The notes under the pieces were generated by a model, which did not search any database, was not told the DNA's origin, and was given only the letters and a program-made list of their open reading frames with translations. Below, piece after piece: positions 41,953 to 50,634 of a DNA stretch of 64,000 nucleotides (its first letter is position 1; every line of letters begins with the position of its first letter). A program made the translations under genes and the position numbers. The DNA is from Nonomuraea thailandensis (GTDB lineage Bacteria; Actinomycetota; Actinomycetes; Streptosporangiales; Streptosporangiaceae). The stretch spans positions 7,523,501 through 7,587,500 of the forward strand of contig NZ_JAMZEB010000002.1 in the NCBI RefSeq assembly GCF_024172165.1, written 5' to 3'.

Positions 41953-42824
41953 TGCACCCGTCCCTGCTCCTCCTCACCGACTCCCGCCTCCCGGCCGGCG
42001 GCCACGCCCACTCGGGCGGCATCGAACGCGCCGTCGCGTCGGGGGCGGTGCACGACGTGCCGTCCCTGGCCTCCTTCCTCCACGGCCGCCTCCACACGGC
42101 CGGCACCCTGGCAGCAGCCCTCACGGCAGCGGCCTGCATGGAGGCGACCCGCCTGGGAGCGCCCCACGCGCAAGCGCCCCACCTCACCCCCCACCCCACC
42201 CCTGCGCCTTCGCCGCCGCCCGGCCCAGCACATCTATCCGCGCCGCGTCGGCGAGACGTCGTGCGGGGCGGGCCGGCGCGCCTGGACGGCGCCCAGCCGG
42301 CCGAGGCGACGGCGGTGCCGCATCCGTGGCTGGTGCTGGACGCCGAGGTGGACGCCAGAACCGCCTCGCCCGCCCAGCGCGACGCCTCCCGGACGCAGGG
42401 ACGGCTGCTCCTCCGGGTCGCCCGCCGCGTGTGGCCGTCCCCCGTCCTGGACGACCTCGTCACCATCACGCCGAGCCCGCACCACCCGGTGGCCCTCGGC
42501 GCGGCGGCACGCGCGGCCGGCGCCACCCCCGAGGAGGCAGCGCTGGCGGCGGCGTACCACGCGGTCACCGGCCCGGCCACCGCGGCGGTCAGGCTCCTGG
42601 GCCTCGACCCGGTGGCCGTGCACGCCCTGCTCGCCGACCTCACCCCCGGCCTCACCGTCGCAGCCGCAGCCGCAGCCGCACAAGCCTGCCCCTCCACCAC
42701 GACCGCGACCGCCACCGCGACTGCGGCCTCGGGCTGGGAGACCCTGCCCGCGCATTCGTCACCGGCCCTCGACCTCCTGGCCGAGCAGCACGCACAGGCC
42801 AAGGTCCGGCTGTTCATCTCATAG
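41952..42824 (+). CDS. ureF: Urease accessory protein UreF with a low-complexity insert
   Basis: 290-aa nickel-insertion chaperone, GTPase-gating partner of UreG. It opens LLLTDSRLPAGGHAHSGGIE, the UreF start motif; later GATPEEAALAAAYHAVTGPA and LLAEQHAQAKVRLFIS are typical. It is about 60 residues longer than usual (220-230). A Pro/His/Arg-rich stretch at about residues 72-118 (HLTPHPTPAPSPPPGP onwards) has no place in the fold, and an Ala/Thr-rich run lies near residue 250. Probably functional with disordered inserts. Confidence 0.92.
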   Translation: MHPSLLLLTDSRLPAGGHAHSGGIERAVASGAVHDVPSLASFLHGRLHTAGTLAAALTAAACMEATRLGAPHAQAPHLTPHPTPAPSPPPGPAHLSAPRRRDVVRGGPARLDGAQPAEATAVPHPWLVLDAEVDARTASPAQRDASRTQGRLLLRVARRVWPSPVLDDLVTITPSPHHPVALGAAARAAGATPEEAALAAAYHAVTGPATAAVRLLGLDPVAVHALLADLTPGLTVAAAAAAAQACPSTTTATATATAASGWETLPAHSSPALDLLAEQHAQAKVRLFIS

Positions 42825-42840
42825 AAGAAGGGACCCCGAC

Positions 42841-43515
42841 ATGGGAGCCAATCACGACGACCACCACCACGCCCCCGACGGCCGTGGCCGGGCGCTGCGC
42901 CTGGGCGTGGGCGGCCCGGTGGGCAGCGGCAAGACGGCCCTGGTGGCCGCCCTGTGCCGCACGCTGGGCCCGTCGTTGTCCCTGGGCGTGGTGACGAACG
43001 ACATCTACACCACCGAGGACGCCGACTTCCTGCGCCGCGCGGGCGTGCTCGACCAGGAGCGCATCCTGGCCGTCGAGACCGGCTGCTGCCCGCACACCGC
43101 CATCCGCGACGACATCGCCGCGAACCTCGACGCCGTGGAGACCCTGGAGCACCGGTTCGGCCCGCTGGACCTGGTGATCGTGGAGAGCGGCGGCGACAAC
43201 CTGACGGCCACGTTCAGCCGGGGGCTGGCGGACCGGCAGATCTTCGTGCTGGACGTGTCGGGCGGCGACAAGGTGCCCCGCAAGGGCGGCCCCGGCGTCA
43301 CCACGGCCGACCTGCTGGTGATCAACAAGACCGATCTGGCCCCGATGGTGGGCGCCGACCTCGACGTGATGGCACGCGACGCGGCGGCCGTACGGGGCGA
43401 TCGCCCGGTCCTGTTCACCTCGATCCGCCAGGAACCCACCGCCACCACGGTCGCGACCTGGGTCTCCGAGCAGGTGCACGCCTGGTCCCACACCCACGCG
43501 GCCCCCGTCTCCTGA
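42841..43515 (+). CDS. ureG: Urease accessory GTPase UreG
   Basis: 224-aa SIMIBI GTPase that delivers nickel to urease. P-loop GGPVGSGKT (24-32), the metal Cys-Pro-His in ETGCCPHTAI, ESGGDN and NKTDLAP. The N-terminus MGANHDDHHH is His-rich; since the operon lacks ureE, this may take over nickel capture (inference). GAAGAAGGGA lies upstream of ATG 42841. The stop shares a base with ureD. Confidence 0.96.
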   Translation: MGANHDDHHHAPDGRGRALRLGVGGPVGSGKTALVAALCRTLGPSLSLGVVTNDIYTTEDADFLRRAGVLDQERILAVETGCCPHTAIRDDIAANLDAVETLEHRFGPLDLVIVESGGDNLTATFSRGLADRQIFVLDVSGGDKVPRKGGPGVTTADLLVINKTDLAPMVGADLDVMARDAAAVRGDRPVLFTSIRQEPTATTVATWVSEQVHAWSHTHAAPVS

Positions 43516-44321
43516 TGCCCGTCCGACCGAGCGGCCCCAGCACGGCACCGCCGGACCGCGCCGACGCGGCGGGAACGAACGGCCGCCGGGCCATGCGGGC
43601 GAGCGCCGCCGTGGCGACCACCCTCGCCCCGGACGGCCGTACCGTGATCAGCCGCCTGGCCTCGGCTCCCCCGCTGACCCTGCGCCAGACGGGCCCGCAC
43701 ACCGTCCACCTCGTCTCCACCGCCGCGGGCCCGCTCGGCGGCGACCGCCTGGCCCTCGACCTGGACCTCGCCCCGGGCACCAGGCTGGAGCTGGGCTCGG
43801 TGGCCGCCACACTGGTCCTGCCCGGTGACGGCGTGTCCGAGCTGCTGGTCACCGCCCGCGTCGGCGCGGGCGCCACGCTGCGCTTCGCCCCGGAGCCCAC
43901 GGTGCTGGCCACCGGCTGCGACCATCGCCTCCTGGTACGGCTCGCACTGGAATCGGACGCGAACGTGCTCTGGCGCGAGGAGATCGTCCTCGGCCGTCAC
44001 AGCGAGGCTCCGGGCCGCTGCCACGCCCGCTTCGACGCCACCCGCGACGGCCTGCCGCTGCTCAGGCAGGAGTTCACCGTCGGCGACCCGGCCCTCGACG
44101 CCTCCCCCGCTGTGCACGGCTCGGCCCGCTGCGTCGGCACCACGTTCCTGACCGCGGCGGCGAAGGAGGCGGCGGTGGCCGAGGGCGTCGCGGTGCTCCC
44201 GCTGGCCGCCCCGGGCACGCTGGTGTCCGCGCTGGCCGCCGACGCCGTCCAGCTCCGCGCCCGCCTGGAGTGGGGCGAGCGCACGGTAGCGCCGCTCCCG
44301 GGTGACGGCTGGAGCGGGTGA
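43515..44321 (+). CDS. ureD: Urease accessory protein UreD
   Basis: 268-aa scaffold protein of the nickel-insertion complex. Recognisable blocks are VHLVSTAAGPLGGDRLALDL, LRFAPEPTVLATGCDHRLLV and LWREEIVLGRHSEAPGRCHA. TGATG junction with ureG. Last gene of the operon; no nickel transporter gene follows in the window. Confidence 0.93.
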   Translation: MPVRPSGPSTAPPDRADAAGTNGRRAMRASAAVATTLAPDGRTVISRLASAPPLTLRQTGPHTVHLVSTAAGPLGGDRLALDLDLAPGTRLELGSVAATLVLPGDGVSELLVTARVGAGATLRFAPEPTVLATGCDHRLLVRLALESDANVLWREEIVLGRHSEAPGRCHARFDATRDGLPLLRQEFTVGDPALDASPAVHGSARCVGTTFLTAAAKEAAVAEGVAVLPLAAPGTLVSALAADAVQLRARLEWGERTVAPLPGDGWSG

Positions 44322-44399
44322 GCACCCGGCCACGCCACTCCTTGCCGCACCTTGGTGACGACTCCGTTGCGTACGGTGGTGAGCCGGACCTACCCGGCA

Positions 44400-44405
44400 T
44401 ACAGT
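44400..44405 (+). promoter_or_regulatory. TACAGT -10 box
   Basis: TACAGT lies 6 bases before GTG 44412, a leaderless arrangement. Confidence 0.5.
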
Positions 44406-44411
44406 GATCGT

Positions 44412-44885
44412 GTGGCCGACGACCTCAAGCCCACGCCCGCCCGCCCGAGAGTCCGCCGCGGTTACCCGCTGGCCATCGCCGCCACCGGCGCCCTGCTCAT
44501 GTTCTGCGCCGTCCTGCCGTGGAGCGGCTGGCAGGCCACGAGCAACCTCATCGACGCCGGGGTGGCCACCGACATGCGCGGCATCGACCACGCGTTCGGC
44601 GTCTACACGCTGATGGCGGGCCTGGTGGCGCTGGGCTGCGGTCTGGCCGGGCTGCTGTCGTCCCGTCCCAGGCTCGCCGCCCTGGCCGTCGTGCCCGGCG
44701 GAGTGGCACTGCCGCTGGTGCTGCGCTACCCGCCGGGCGGCGGTGGCCTGCACGACCTGTTCGCGTTCGAGCTCGGCGACATGATCTCGATCGCGCCCGT
44801 GATCAGGTTCGGCTGGTTCGCCGCGCTGGGCTGCGCGCTGGCGGTCGTCGTGCTGTCGGTCCTGGCGCTGCTGCGCAGGTCGTGA
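44412..44885 (+). CDS. Four-helix membrane protein of unknown function
   Basis: 157-aa protein with a short basic N-terminus (KPTPARPRVRRGYP) and about four membrane segments (near residues 23-39, 64-86, 90-108 and 133-153). No family motif recognised. The GTG at 44412 is chosen from the promoter spacing; a GTG at 44352 would add an unlikely leader. It converges on a kinase gene with 6 bases between stops; no functional link can be shown. Confidence 0.7.
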   Translation: MADDLKPTPARPRVRRGYPLAIAATGALLMFCAVLPWSGWQATSNLIDAGVATDMRGIDHAFGVYTLMAGLVALGCGLAGLLSSRPRLAALAVVPGGVALPLVLRYPPGGGGLHDLFAFELGDMISIAPVIRFGWFAALGCALAVVVLSVLALLRRS

Positions 44886-44891
44886 CGGCAC

Positions 44892-46592
44892 TCAGCGGTT
44901 CGCGCCGCTGAGCTTGGCCGCCTGCATGACGCTCAGCCGCCGTACGTACCAGGCCGTGACGATCACCGCCGGCACGGCCAGGACGTGCACGGCCAGGATG
45001 GCCCAGGTCTCCTGCGCGAACTCGTACGCCCGGTACGTCTCCCCGTCGATCTCGTCGCTGTCCGTACTGAGGAAGTCCGTCCAGTCGAGCCAGAAGAGGG
45101 GCCAGGTCAGGAGGGTGACCAGCCACAGTGCCCACCACGTGTGCAGCAGACCGGCCGGGGCCATCCCGCCGCCGCGTCCGGGTGGGCTGGAGGCGTGCCA
45201 GACGTCGTCGGCGATCTGCTTGGGCAGCCAGAAGTTGGCGATCGGGATGAACCAGCCGAACACGGCCATGGAGGGGCGGTATCGCAGCCGGCCGGGCGCG
45301 AGCTGTTCGGCGACGGCCCGCACGCGATGGAACCAGAGCAGCCAGCACGCCACCAGCCCCACACCTGAGACGATCTGGGCCACCAGCATGATGAGGCTGA
45401 TTTCCTCGTTGGAGTCGTCGATGTCCCAGTAGATCTCGCTCAGCCGCATCCGCCCCGCGTCGTCGAAGGCCACGAGCTGGTGGATCACGACGCTCACGGA
45501 GATCAGCCCTAAGAGGGCGAGCATCACGTAGACGGCGATCTGGTAGGCGGCGGCCGGGTGCAGCGGGCCCGCGCCCCGCATGCGGCGGCGTTCGTCGGCC
45601 AGCAGGGGCTGCGCTGCCCGGGGTTGCGCGGCCCGGAGTTGTGACGGCGCAGTCGTGCGCGGAGCGCCGCCGTCGGCGCCCGCCGCCGGCTGTTCGAAGG
45701 CGGTCAGCGCGAGGGTGCGGCGCTGGGCGATGACGTGGGTGAGCGCCTCGGGCAGCCACGCCCCGTGGCCGGGGCCGCCGCCGGGCGAGGCGAGCGCGGT
45801 GAGGTGGCCGAGCACCTGCTCCAGGCCGGGCCGCGCGGCGGGGTCCTTGGCCAGGCAGGCGGCCACCAGGCCGGCCAGCGGGGCCGGCAGCCCGCTCAGG
45901 TCGGGCTCGGTGTGCACGACGCGGAAGACGACCGCGTGGACGGGCCCCTCGCCGAACGGGCTGCGGCCGCTGGCGGCGAAGGCCAGCACGCAGCCGAGCG
46001 AGAACACGTCCGAGGCCGGGCCGACCTGCTGCCCCGCGGCCTGCTCCGGCGACATGTACGCGGCGGTGCCGAGCACGGCGGAGGTCTGGGTGTGGCTGGT
46101 GGCGTCCAGGGCGCGGGCGATGCCGAAGTCGATCAGGCGGGGGCCGTCCTCGGCGAGGATGACGTTGGCGGGTTTGAGATCGCGGTGCACGACCTCGCAG
46201 GCGTGCACGGCGGCGAGCCCTTCGGCCAGCCCGGCCCCCAGCACCGCGACCGACGCCAGGGGGAGCGGCCCGTGGTCGTGGACGGCCTGGTGCAGGGAGG
46301 GCCCGGGGATGTAGGCGCTGGCCAGCCACGGCGGGGTGGCGTCGGTGTCGGCGTCCACGACCTGCGCGGTGTAGAACCCGCCGACCTTGCGCGCGGCGTC
46401 CACCTCGGCGGCGAAGCGGCGGCGGAAGTGCGCGTCGTCGGCGAGCTGGGGCCGCACCACCTTCACCGCGACCAGGCGCCCGCCCGGGGAGCGGCCCAGG
46501 AACACCTGCCCCATGCCGCCCTCGCCCAGCCGGGCGTGCAGCCGGTAGGGGCCGAGCTGGGTGGGGTCGCCGTCGCGTAGGAGGTTGGCCAT
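44892..46592 (-). CDS. Ser/Thr protein kinase fused to a DUF4328 membrane domain
   Basis: 566-aa fusion. An N-terminal Hanks-type kinase (about 14-270) has GEGGMGQVFLG, Lys44 in VAVKVV, HRDLKPANV, IDFGIA and GTAAYMSPEQ. After an Ala/Arg linker, the C-terminal half (about 345-560) holds five or so hydrophobic segments. It includes PSMAVFGWFIPIANFWLPKQ, the DUF4328 signature. The membrane domain thus replaces the usual PASTA-type sensor. The ligand is unknown. Confidence 0.88.
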   Translation of the reverse strand: MANLLRDGDPTQLGPYRLHARLGEGGMGQVFLGRSPGGRLVAVKVVRPQLADDAHFRRRFAAEVDAARKVGGFYTAQVVDADTDATPPWLASAYIPGPSLHQAVHDHGPLPLASVAVLGAGLAEGLAAVHACEVVHRDLKPANVILAEDGPRLIDFGIARALDATSHTQTSAVLGTAAYMSPEQAAGQQVGPASDVFSLGCVLAFAASGRSPFGEGPVHAVVFRVVHTEPDLSGLPAPLAGLVAACLAKDPAARPGLEQVLGHLTALASPGGGPGHGAWLPEALTHVIAQRRTLALTAFEQPAAGADGGAPRTTAPSQLRAAQPRAAQPLLADERRRMRGAGPLHPAAAYQIAVYVMLALLGLISVSVVIHQLVAFDDAGRMRLSEIYWDIDDSNEEISLIMLVAQIVSGVGLVACWLLWFHRVRAVAEQLAPGRLRYRPSMAVFGWFIPIANFWLPKQIADDVWHASSPPGRGGGMAPAGLLHTWWALWLVTLLTWPLFWLDWTDFLSTDSDEIDGETYRAYEFAQETWAILAVHVLAVPAVIVTAWYVRRLSVMQAAKLSGANR

Positions 46593-46655
46593 GGCACCGC
46601 TTCCGCCTGGGGGTCTTCGCCGGTCGGTGTCGATGATCTCAAAGATCGGCGAGGA

Positions 46656-47585
46656 TCAGTCGTAGAATCCGAGCCGCCGCAGCTGCTTGGGGTCGCGCTG
46701 CCAGTCCTTGGCCACGCTGATGCGCAGGTCGAGGTAGACCCGCGTGCCCATCAGCGCCTCGATCTGCTTGCGGGCCTTGGTGCCCACCTCGCGCAGCCGC
46801 TCGCCCTTGTGCCCGATGACGATCGCCTTCTGCGACGGCCGCTCCACGAACATGTGGGCGTAGATGTCGAGCAGGTCGTCGCGCCCCTCGCGGGGCAGCA
46901 TCTCGTCGACGACCACGGCGATGGAGTGGGGCAGCTCGTCGCGTACGCCCTCCAGCGCCGCCTCCCTGATCAGCTCGCCCACCAGCACCTGCTCGGGCTC
47001 GTCGGTGAGCTGCCCGCCCTCGTAGAGCGGCGGCGACTCGGGCAGGTGCTCGATCAGCACGTCGGTCAGCACGTCGAGCCGGTCGCCCGACTGCGCCGAC
47101 ACCGGCACGATCGCGGCGAACTCCGCCACCTGCGACACCGCCAGCAACTGCTCGGCGACCTGCTCCTTGCTCGCCAGGTCGCACTTGGTCACCACGGCGA
47201 CGACGGGCGTCTTCTTCACCGCCGACAGCTTGTCGGCGATGAACCGGTCGCCCTTGCCGATGGGCTCGTTGGCCGGCACGCAGAAGCCGATCGCGTCGAC
47301 CTCGGTCAGCGTGGACAGCACGAGGCTGTCGAGCCGCTCGCCCAGCAGCGTGCGCGGGCGGTGCAGGCCCGGCGTGTCGACGATGATGAGCTGGGCGTCG
47401 GGCCGGTGCACGATGCCCCTGATGACGCGCCTGGTCGTCTGCGGCTTGGACGAGGTGATCGCCACCTTCATGCCGACCAGGGCGTTCATCAGCGTGGACT
47501 TGCCGACGTTCGGCCTCCCCACGAAACAGGCGAATCCGGCGCGATGGTTGTCTGGCGAAGTCACATGTGCATTGTGTCCCATCAT
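46656..47585 (-). CDS. era: GTPase Era
   Basis: 309-aa essential GTPase that binds 16S rRNA in 30S maturation. G1 GRPNVGKS (23-30), G2 KPQTTR, G3 DTPGLH, G4 TKCD, and a C-terminal KH domain VIGHKGERLREVGTKARKQI. It overlaps the Nudix gene by 4 bases and closes the phoH-ybeY-CNNM-...-era cluster. Confidence 0.96.
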   Translation of the reverse strand: MMGHNAHVTSPDNHRAGFACFVGRPNVGKSTLMNALVGMKVAITSSKPQTTRRVIRGIVHRPDAQLIIVDTPGLHRPRTLLGERLDSLVLSTLTEVDAIGFCVPANEPIGKGDRFIADKLSAVKKTPVVAVVTKCDLASKEQVAEQLLAVSQVAEFAAIVPVSAQSGDRLDVLTDVLIEHLPESPPLYEGGQLTDEPEQVLVGELIREAALEGVRDELPHSIAVVVDEMLPREGRDDLLDIYAHMFVERPSQKAIVIGHKGERLREVGTKARKQIEALMGTRVYLDLRISVAKDWQRDPKQLRRLGFYD

Positions 47586-48064
47586 CGAGCGTGTTCACGC
47601 CACCACGCGAACGCCAGGGGCGCCACGCCGGGCGTCCAGGCGGTCGTGCTCAGGCCGGGCAGCTCCTGCTCCGACACCCAGCGGAAGTCGTGGATCTCCA
47701 CGCCGTCGGGCTGCGGCACGGCGGAGCCCGGGGCCAGCGCGCAGATGTAGGCCGCGATGACGTAGCCGACCTCGTGCCCGTTGGGGTAGAGGGTGCGGAA
47801 CTCGGGGCCGCCGTAGACCCCGAGCAGGCCGCGCACCTCGATGTCGATGCCGAGCTCCTCCTGCAGCTCCCTGGCCACGGCGTCCTCGGGCCGCTCGTCA
47901 GGGTCCACGCCGCCGCCGGGGGCCGCCCACAGCCCCCGGTCGCCGTGCTGGGCCAGCAGCAGCCGGCCCTCGTCGTCGAACACGAACCCCGACACGGACG
48001 GCAGCATGATCAGGTCGCCGCCGACCTTCTCCCGCAGCTTCGCCAGAAACGGCGACATCGGCAT
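47582..48064 (-). CDS. Nudix hydrolase
   Basis: 160-aa Nudix protein. The box reads GGGVDPDERPEDAVARELQE followed by ELG, containing the RE..EE catalytic/metal residues. Substrate not assignable. It lies 2 bases after the cytidine-deaminase-like gene and overlaps era, an extra gene inside the usual cdd-era order. Confidence 0.88.
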   Translation of the reverse strand: MPMSPFLAKLREKVGGDLIMLPSVSGFVFDDEGRLLLAQHGDRGLWAAPGGGVDPDERPEDAVARELQEELGIDIEVRGLLGVYGGPEFRTLYPNGHEVGYVIAAYICALAPGSAVPQPDGVEIHDFRWVSEQELPGLSTTAWTPGVAPLAFAWWREHAR

Positions 48065-48066
48065 GG

Positions 48067-48378
48067 TCAGCCTCGCAGGGTGCCGTCGGGACCGGCCACG
48101 AGCAGCTTGCCGGCGCCGAGCTCGGCCGCCACGGCCTCGTCTCCGGGGCTCGGGTCGCCCTCGCTCACCAGCGCCACGGCCTCCAGGGACTGCGCGCCGC
48201 TGGAGACGGCCATGGCCACGGCCACCTGCACGGCCGACAGGGTCAGCGCGGACAGGCTCACGTTCGTCGCGGAGTAGGTGCGGCCGGTCTCGTCGCGCAC
48301 GGCCGCCCCCTCGGCGGAGCCGTTGCGCGCCCTGGCGGCACGGGCCAGGGTGATGATCTTGCTGTCTTCAGGGTTCAC
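48067..48378 (-). CDS. Cytidine-deaminase-like protein lacking zinc ligands
   Basis: 103-aa protein resembling the short Cdd-like protein encoded before era in actinobacteria: EDSKIITLARAARARNGSAE and GAAVRDETGRTYSATNVSLS follow the cytidine-deaminase N-terminal fold. It contains no cysteine or histidine at all, so neither the HAE nor the PCxxC zinc motif can exist. A deaminase reaction is therefore not expected; a structural or regulatory role is likelier. Confidence 0.8.
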   Translation of the reverse strand: MNPEDSKIITLARAARARNGSAEGAAVRDETGRTYSATNVSLSALTLSAVQVAVAMAVSSGAQSLEAVALVSEGDPSPGDEAVAAELGAGKLLVAGPDGTLRG

Positions 48379-48387
48379 CCAACCAGG

Positions 48388-49020
48388 TTAGGCGCTGACC
48401 ATGGAGATCGCCGCCTCGACCACCTTCCTGGTACGGGCGGGGTCCACGTCGTTCATGCCCGTGTGCACCACGGACACCAGTGTGTCCCCGACGCGCGACA
48501 GCACGACGTCCATGGCGTAGGGGTAGCCGTTGAGCCGCCCGCGCAGTGTCGCGCCCACGGCCTCGTCCCCGGCGTCCCGTACGGGCAGCTCCTGCAGCCG
48601 CAGGTCGGTGCCGCTGGAGGTGCGTACGGAGCGGCACGCCCCCATCGCCTCCGCCAGGGCGTCGAGATGCCCCTCGGCCCCCTCGTTCGCGTACCGGGCC
48701 AGACCCACTCCGGCCTGCTCCCCGAGCCCGTCGCCGTGGTAGCTGACGGCGGCCTGCGCGGTCAGCGCCTGCCCGGGTGCCCGCCCGCCGGCCGGCTCCA
48801 GCACGGCCCTGCAGTTCCTGTCCGCCTGCCCGAACGGCATCCGCCAGGCCTGCTCCGGCCTGACCGTGAAGCCGTCGGGCAAGGGCGGCTCCTTGCTGAG
48901 CACCTCGCGCAACTGTGCCATCGCCTGCGCGTCGATGAAGCTCTCGGCTCCCTCTCCGCCGCATCCCGCCAGGAGGCCCGTCACCAGCACGGAAGCGATG
49001 ATCCATGGTTTTCGTTTCAT
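48388..49020 (-). CDS. Putative lipoprotein of unknown function
   Basis: 210-aa protein with signal IIASVLVTGLLAGC and lipid Cys20. The mature part holds WRMPFGQADRNCRAVLEP and VVSVVHTGMNDVDP-like segments, suggesting a DUF-type sensor-like domain (two more cysteines). It lies 9 bases before the Cdd-like gene on the same strand and after a terminator, so it probably starts the lipoprotein/cdd-like/Nudix/era transcript. No family recognised. Confidence 0.72.
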   Translation of the reverse strand: MKRKPWIIASVLVTGLLAGCGGEGAESFIDAQAMAQLREVLSKEPPLPDGFTVRPEQAWRMPFGQADRNCRAVLEPAGGRAPGQALTAQAAVSYHGDGLGEQAGVGLARYANEGAEGHLDALAEAMGACRSVRTSSGTDLRLQELPVRDAGDEAVGATLRGRLNGYPYAMDVVLSRVGDTLVSVVHTGMNDVDPARTRKVVEAAISMVSA

Positions 49021-49338
49021 GATCCCCCCTTAGCGCAATGCCTCCCCAACCGACGAATGCGGCAATCCACGGGAGTGACCACCAACACGCAAAAAGGGTG
49101 CCCCCATCCGGTTTTCCGGACGAGAACACCCTTTACGCCGACGCGCGTCGCGACCGGCTAGCAGGCCGGGACGCTGTCGTCCCCCCAGGAACGCCATCCT
49201 CCGGCCGCGAACCCCACCCGGCCTTCGGATGCCTCCCCTTTGTGACACCCACCGCACTGGATGTCGTGATGAGAGAGTGCCGGACGGGGCTTGCAGAAGA
49301 CTTGTAGAACGCTTGCGGCCTTCGCCCCCGAGGGGGGA
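49021..49338. other. 318-bp intergenic region
   Basis: No coding signal on either strand. It contains the minus-strand terminator at 49091-49134 and, left of it, about 70 bases that must hold the promoter of the lipoprotein gene (no clear box seen). The 200 bases between the terminator and the CNNM stop show nothing recognisable. Confidence 0.6.
49091..49134 (-). terminator. Rho-independent terminator after the phoH-ybeY-CNNM genes
   Basis: On the minus strand the outer stem AAAGGGTG/CACCCTTT (49127-49134 with 49093-49100) and inner stem TCCGG/CCGGA around AAAA form a long hairpin ending in CACCCTTTTT. The T-run is rare in this window and gives a clear direction. Confidence 0.75.
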
Positions 49339-50634
49339 TCAGTCGCGTTCGGCGGCGGCCGGGACCACCTCGTCCTCGGGAGGCGTGACCCGCCGCACCA
49401 CCACCGTGCTGATGCGGTTGCGCCGCCCCGCCAGCGTCTCCGCCGTCAGCGACAGCCCGGCCACCTCCGCCTGCGACCCGGCGATCGGCACCCGCCCGAG
49501 CGCGTGCGCCAGCAGCCCGCCCACGGTCTCGACGTCGTCCACCTCGATCTCGGTCTCGAACAGCTCGCCCAGCTCGTCCACCGGCATGCGCGCCGTCACC
49601 CGGAGCCCGCCGTCGGGCACCGGCTCCACGCGGGGCGCCTCCTGGTCGTACTCGTCGGTGATCTCGCCGACGATCTCCTCCAGGACGTCCTCGATCGTGA
49701 CCAGGCCGGCGGTGCCGCCGTACTCGTCGATGACGATGGCCATGTGGATCTGGCGGGCCTGCATCTCCCGCATGAGCTGGTCGATGGGCTTGCTCTCCGG
49801 CACGTACGCGGCCGGCCGCATGATCGACTCGACCATCTCCTTGCCGCCGCCCTCACCCGACTCGTGGATCTTGCGGGCGATGTCCTTGAGGTAGGCGATG
49901 CCGATGACGTCGTCCTCGTTCTCGCCCACGACCGGGATGCGGGAGAAGCCGCTGCGCAGCGCGAGCGACAGCGCCTGGCTCATCGTCTTGCCGCGCTCGA
50001 TGTAGACCATGTCCGTACGCGGCACCATGACCTCGCGCACCAGCGTGTCACCCAGCTCGAACACCGAGTGGATCATCTCGCGCTCGTCCGGCTCGATCAC
50101 CCGGCGCTCCTCGGCCAGGTCCACCAGGTCACGCAGTTCGGCCTCGGAGGTGAACGGGCCGTCGCGGAAGCCCTTGCCCGGCGTGAGCGCGTTGCCGAGG
50201 AGGATGAGCAGCTTGGGCAGGGGGCCGAAGATGCGCGTCAGGCCGTACACGATGGGGGCGCTGGCCAGCGCCACCGGCTCGGCGTGCTGGCGGCCCAGCG
50301 TACGCGGCATGACCCCGACCACCACGTAGCTGATCAGGATCATCACGACCGCCGCCCACACGTAGGCCCAGCCCTGGTCGTGCAGGAGATCGATGAACAG
50401 CAGCGTCGCGATCACCGTGGCGACCAGCTCGCAGCTCAGCCGCAGCAGCAGGAGCAGGTTCAGGTAGCGCGGCGGGTCGATCACGATCGCCTGCAGCCGC
50501 GCCGAGCCCCGCCGGCCCTCGCGTGCGTACTCCTCGGCACGCACCCTGGAGATGCGCGTCAGTGCCGTTTCCGCACTGGCGATCAGGCCACCGATGACGA
50601 CGAGCACGATGGCCGACAGCAACCAGGCGTTCAC
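49339..50634 (-). CDS. CNNM/CorC-family (hemolysin-like) membrane protein
   Basis: 431-aa protein with an N-terminal DUF21 domain of three to four helices (LLSAIVLVVIGGLIASAETA first). A CBS pair (MVPRTDMVYIERG and VVGENEDDVIGIAYLKDIAR region) and a CorC_HlyC transporter-associated domain (EDVLEEIVGEITDEYDQEAP onward) follow. The family is linked to Mg2+ or Co2+ efflux. GTG 50634 overlaps the ybeY stop (GTGA). Confidence 0.92.
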   Translation of the reverse strand: MNAWLLSAIVLVVIGGLIASAETALTRISRVRAEEYAREGRRGSARLQAIVIDPPRYLNLLLLLRLSCELVATVIATLLFIDLLHDQGWAYVWAAVVMILISYVVVGVMPRTLGRQHAEPVALASAPIVYGLTRIFGPLPKLLILLGNALTPGKGFRDGPFTSEAELRDLVDLAEERRVIEPDEREMIHSVFELGDTLVREVMVPRTDMVYIERGKTMSQALSLALRSGFSRIPVVGENEDDVIGIAYLKDIARKIHESGEGGGKEMVESIMRPAAYVPESKPIDQLMREMQARQIHMAIVIDEYGGTAGLVTIEDVLEEIVGEITDEYDQEAPRVEPVPDGGLRVTARMPVDELGELFETEIEVDDVETVGGLLAHALGRVPIAGSQAEVAGLSLTAETLAGRRNRISTVVVRRVTPPEDEVVPAAAERD

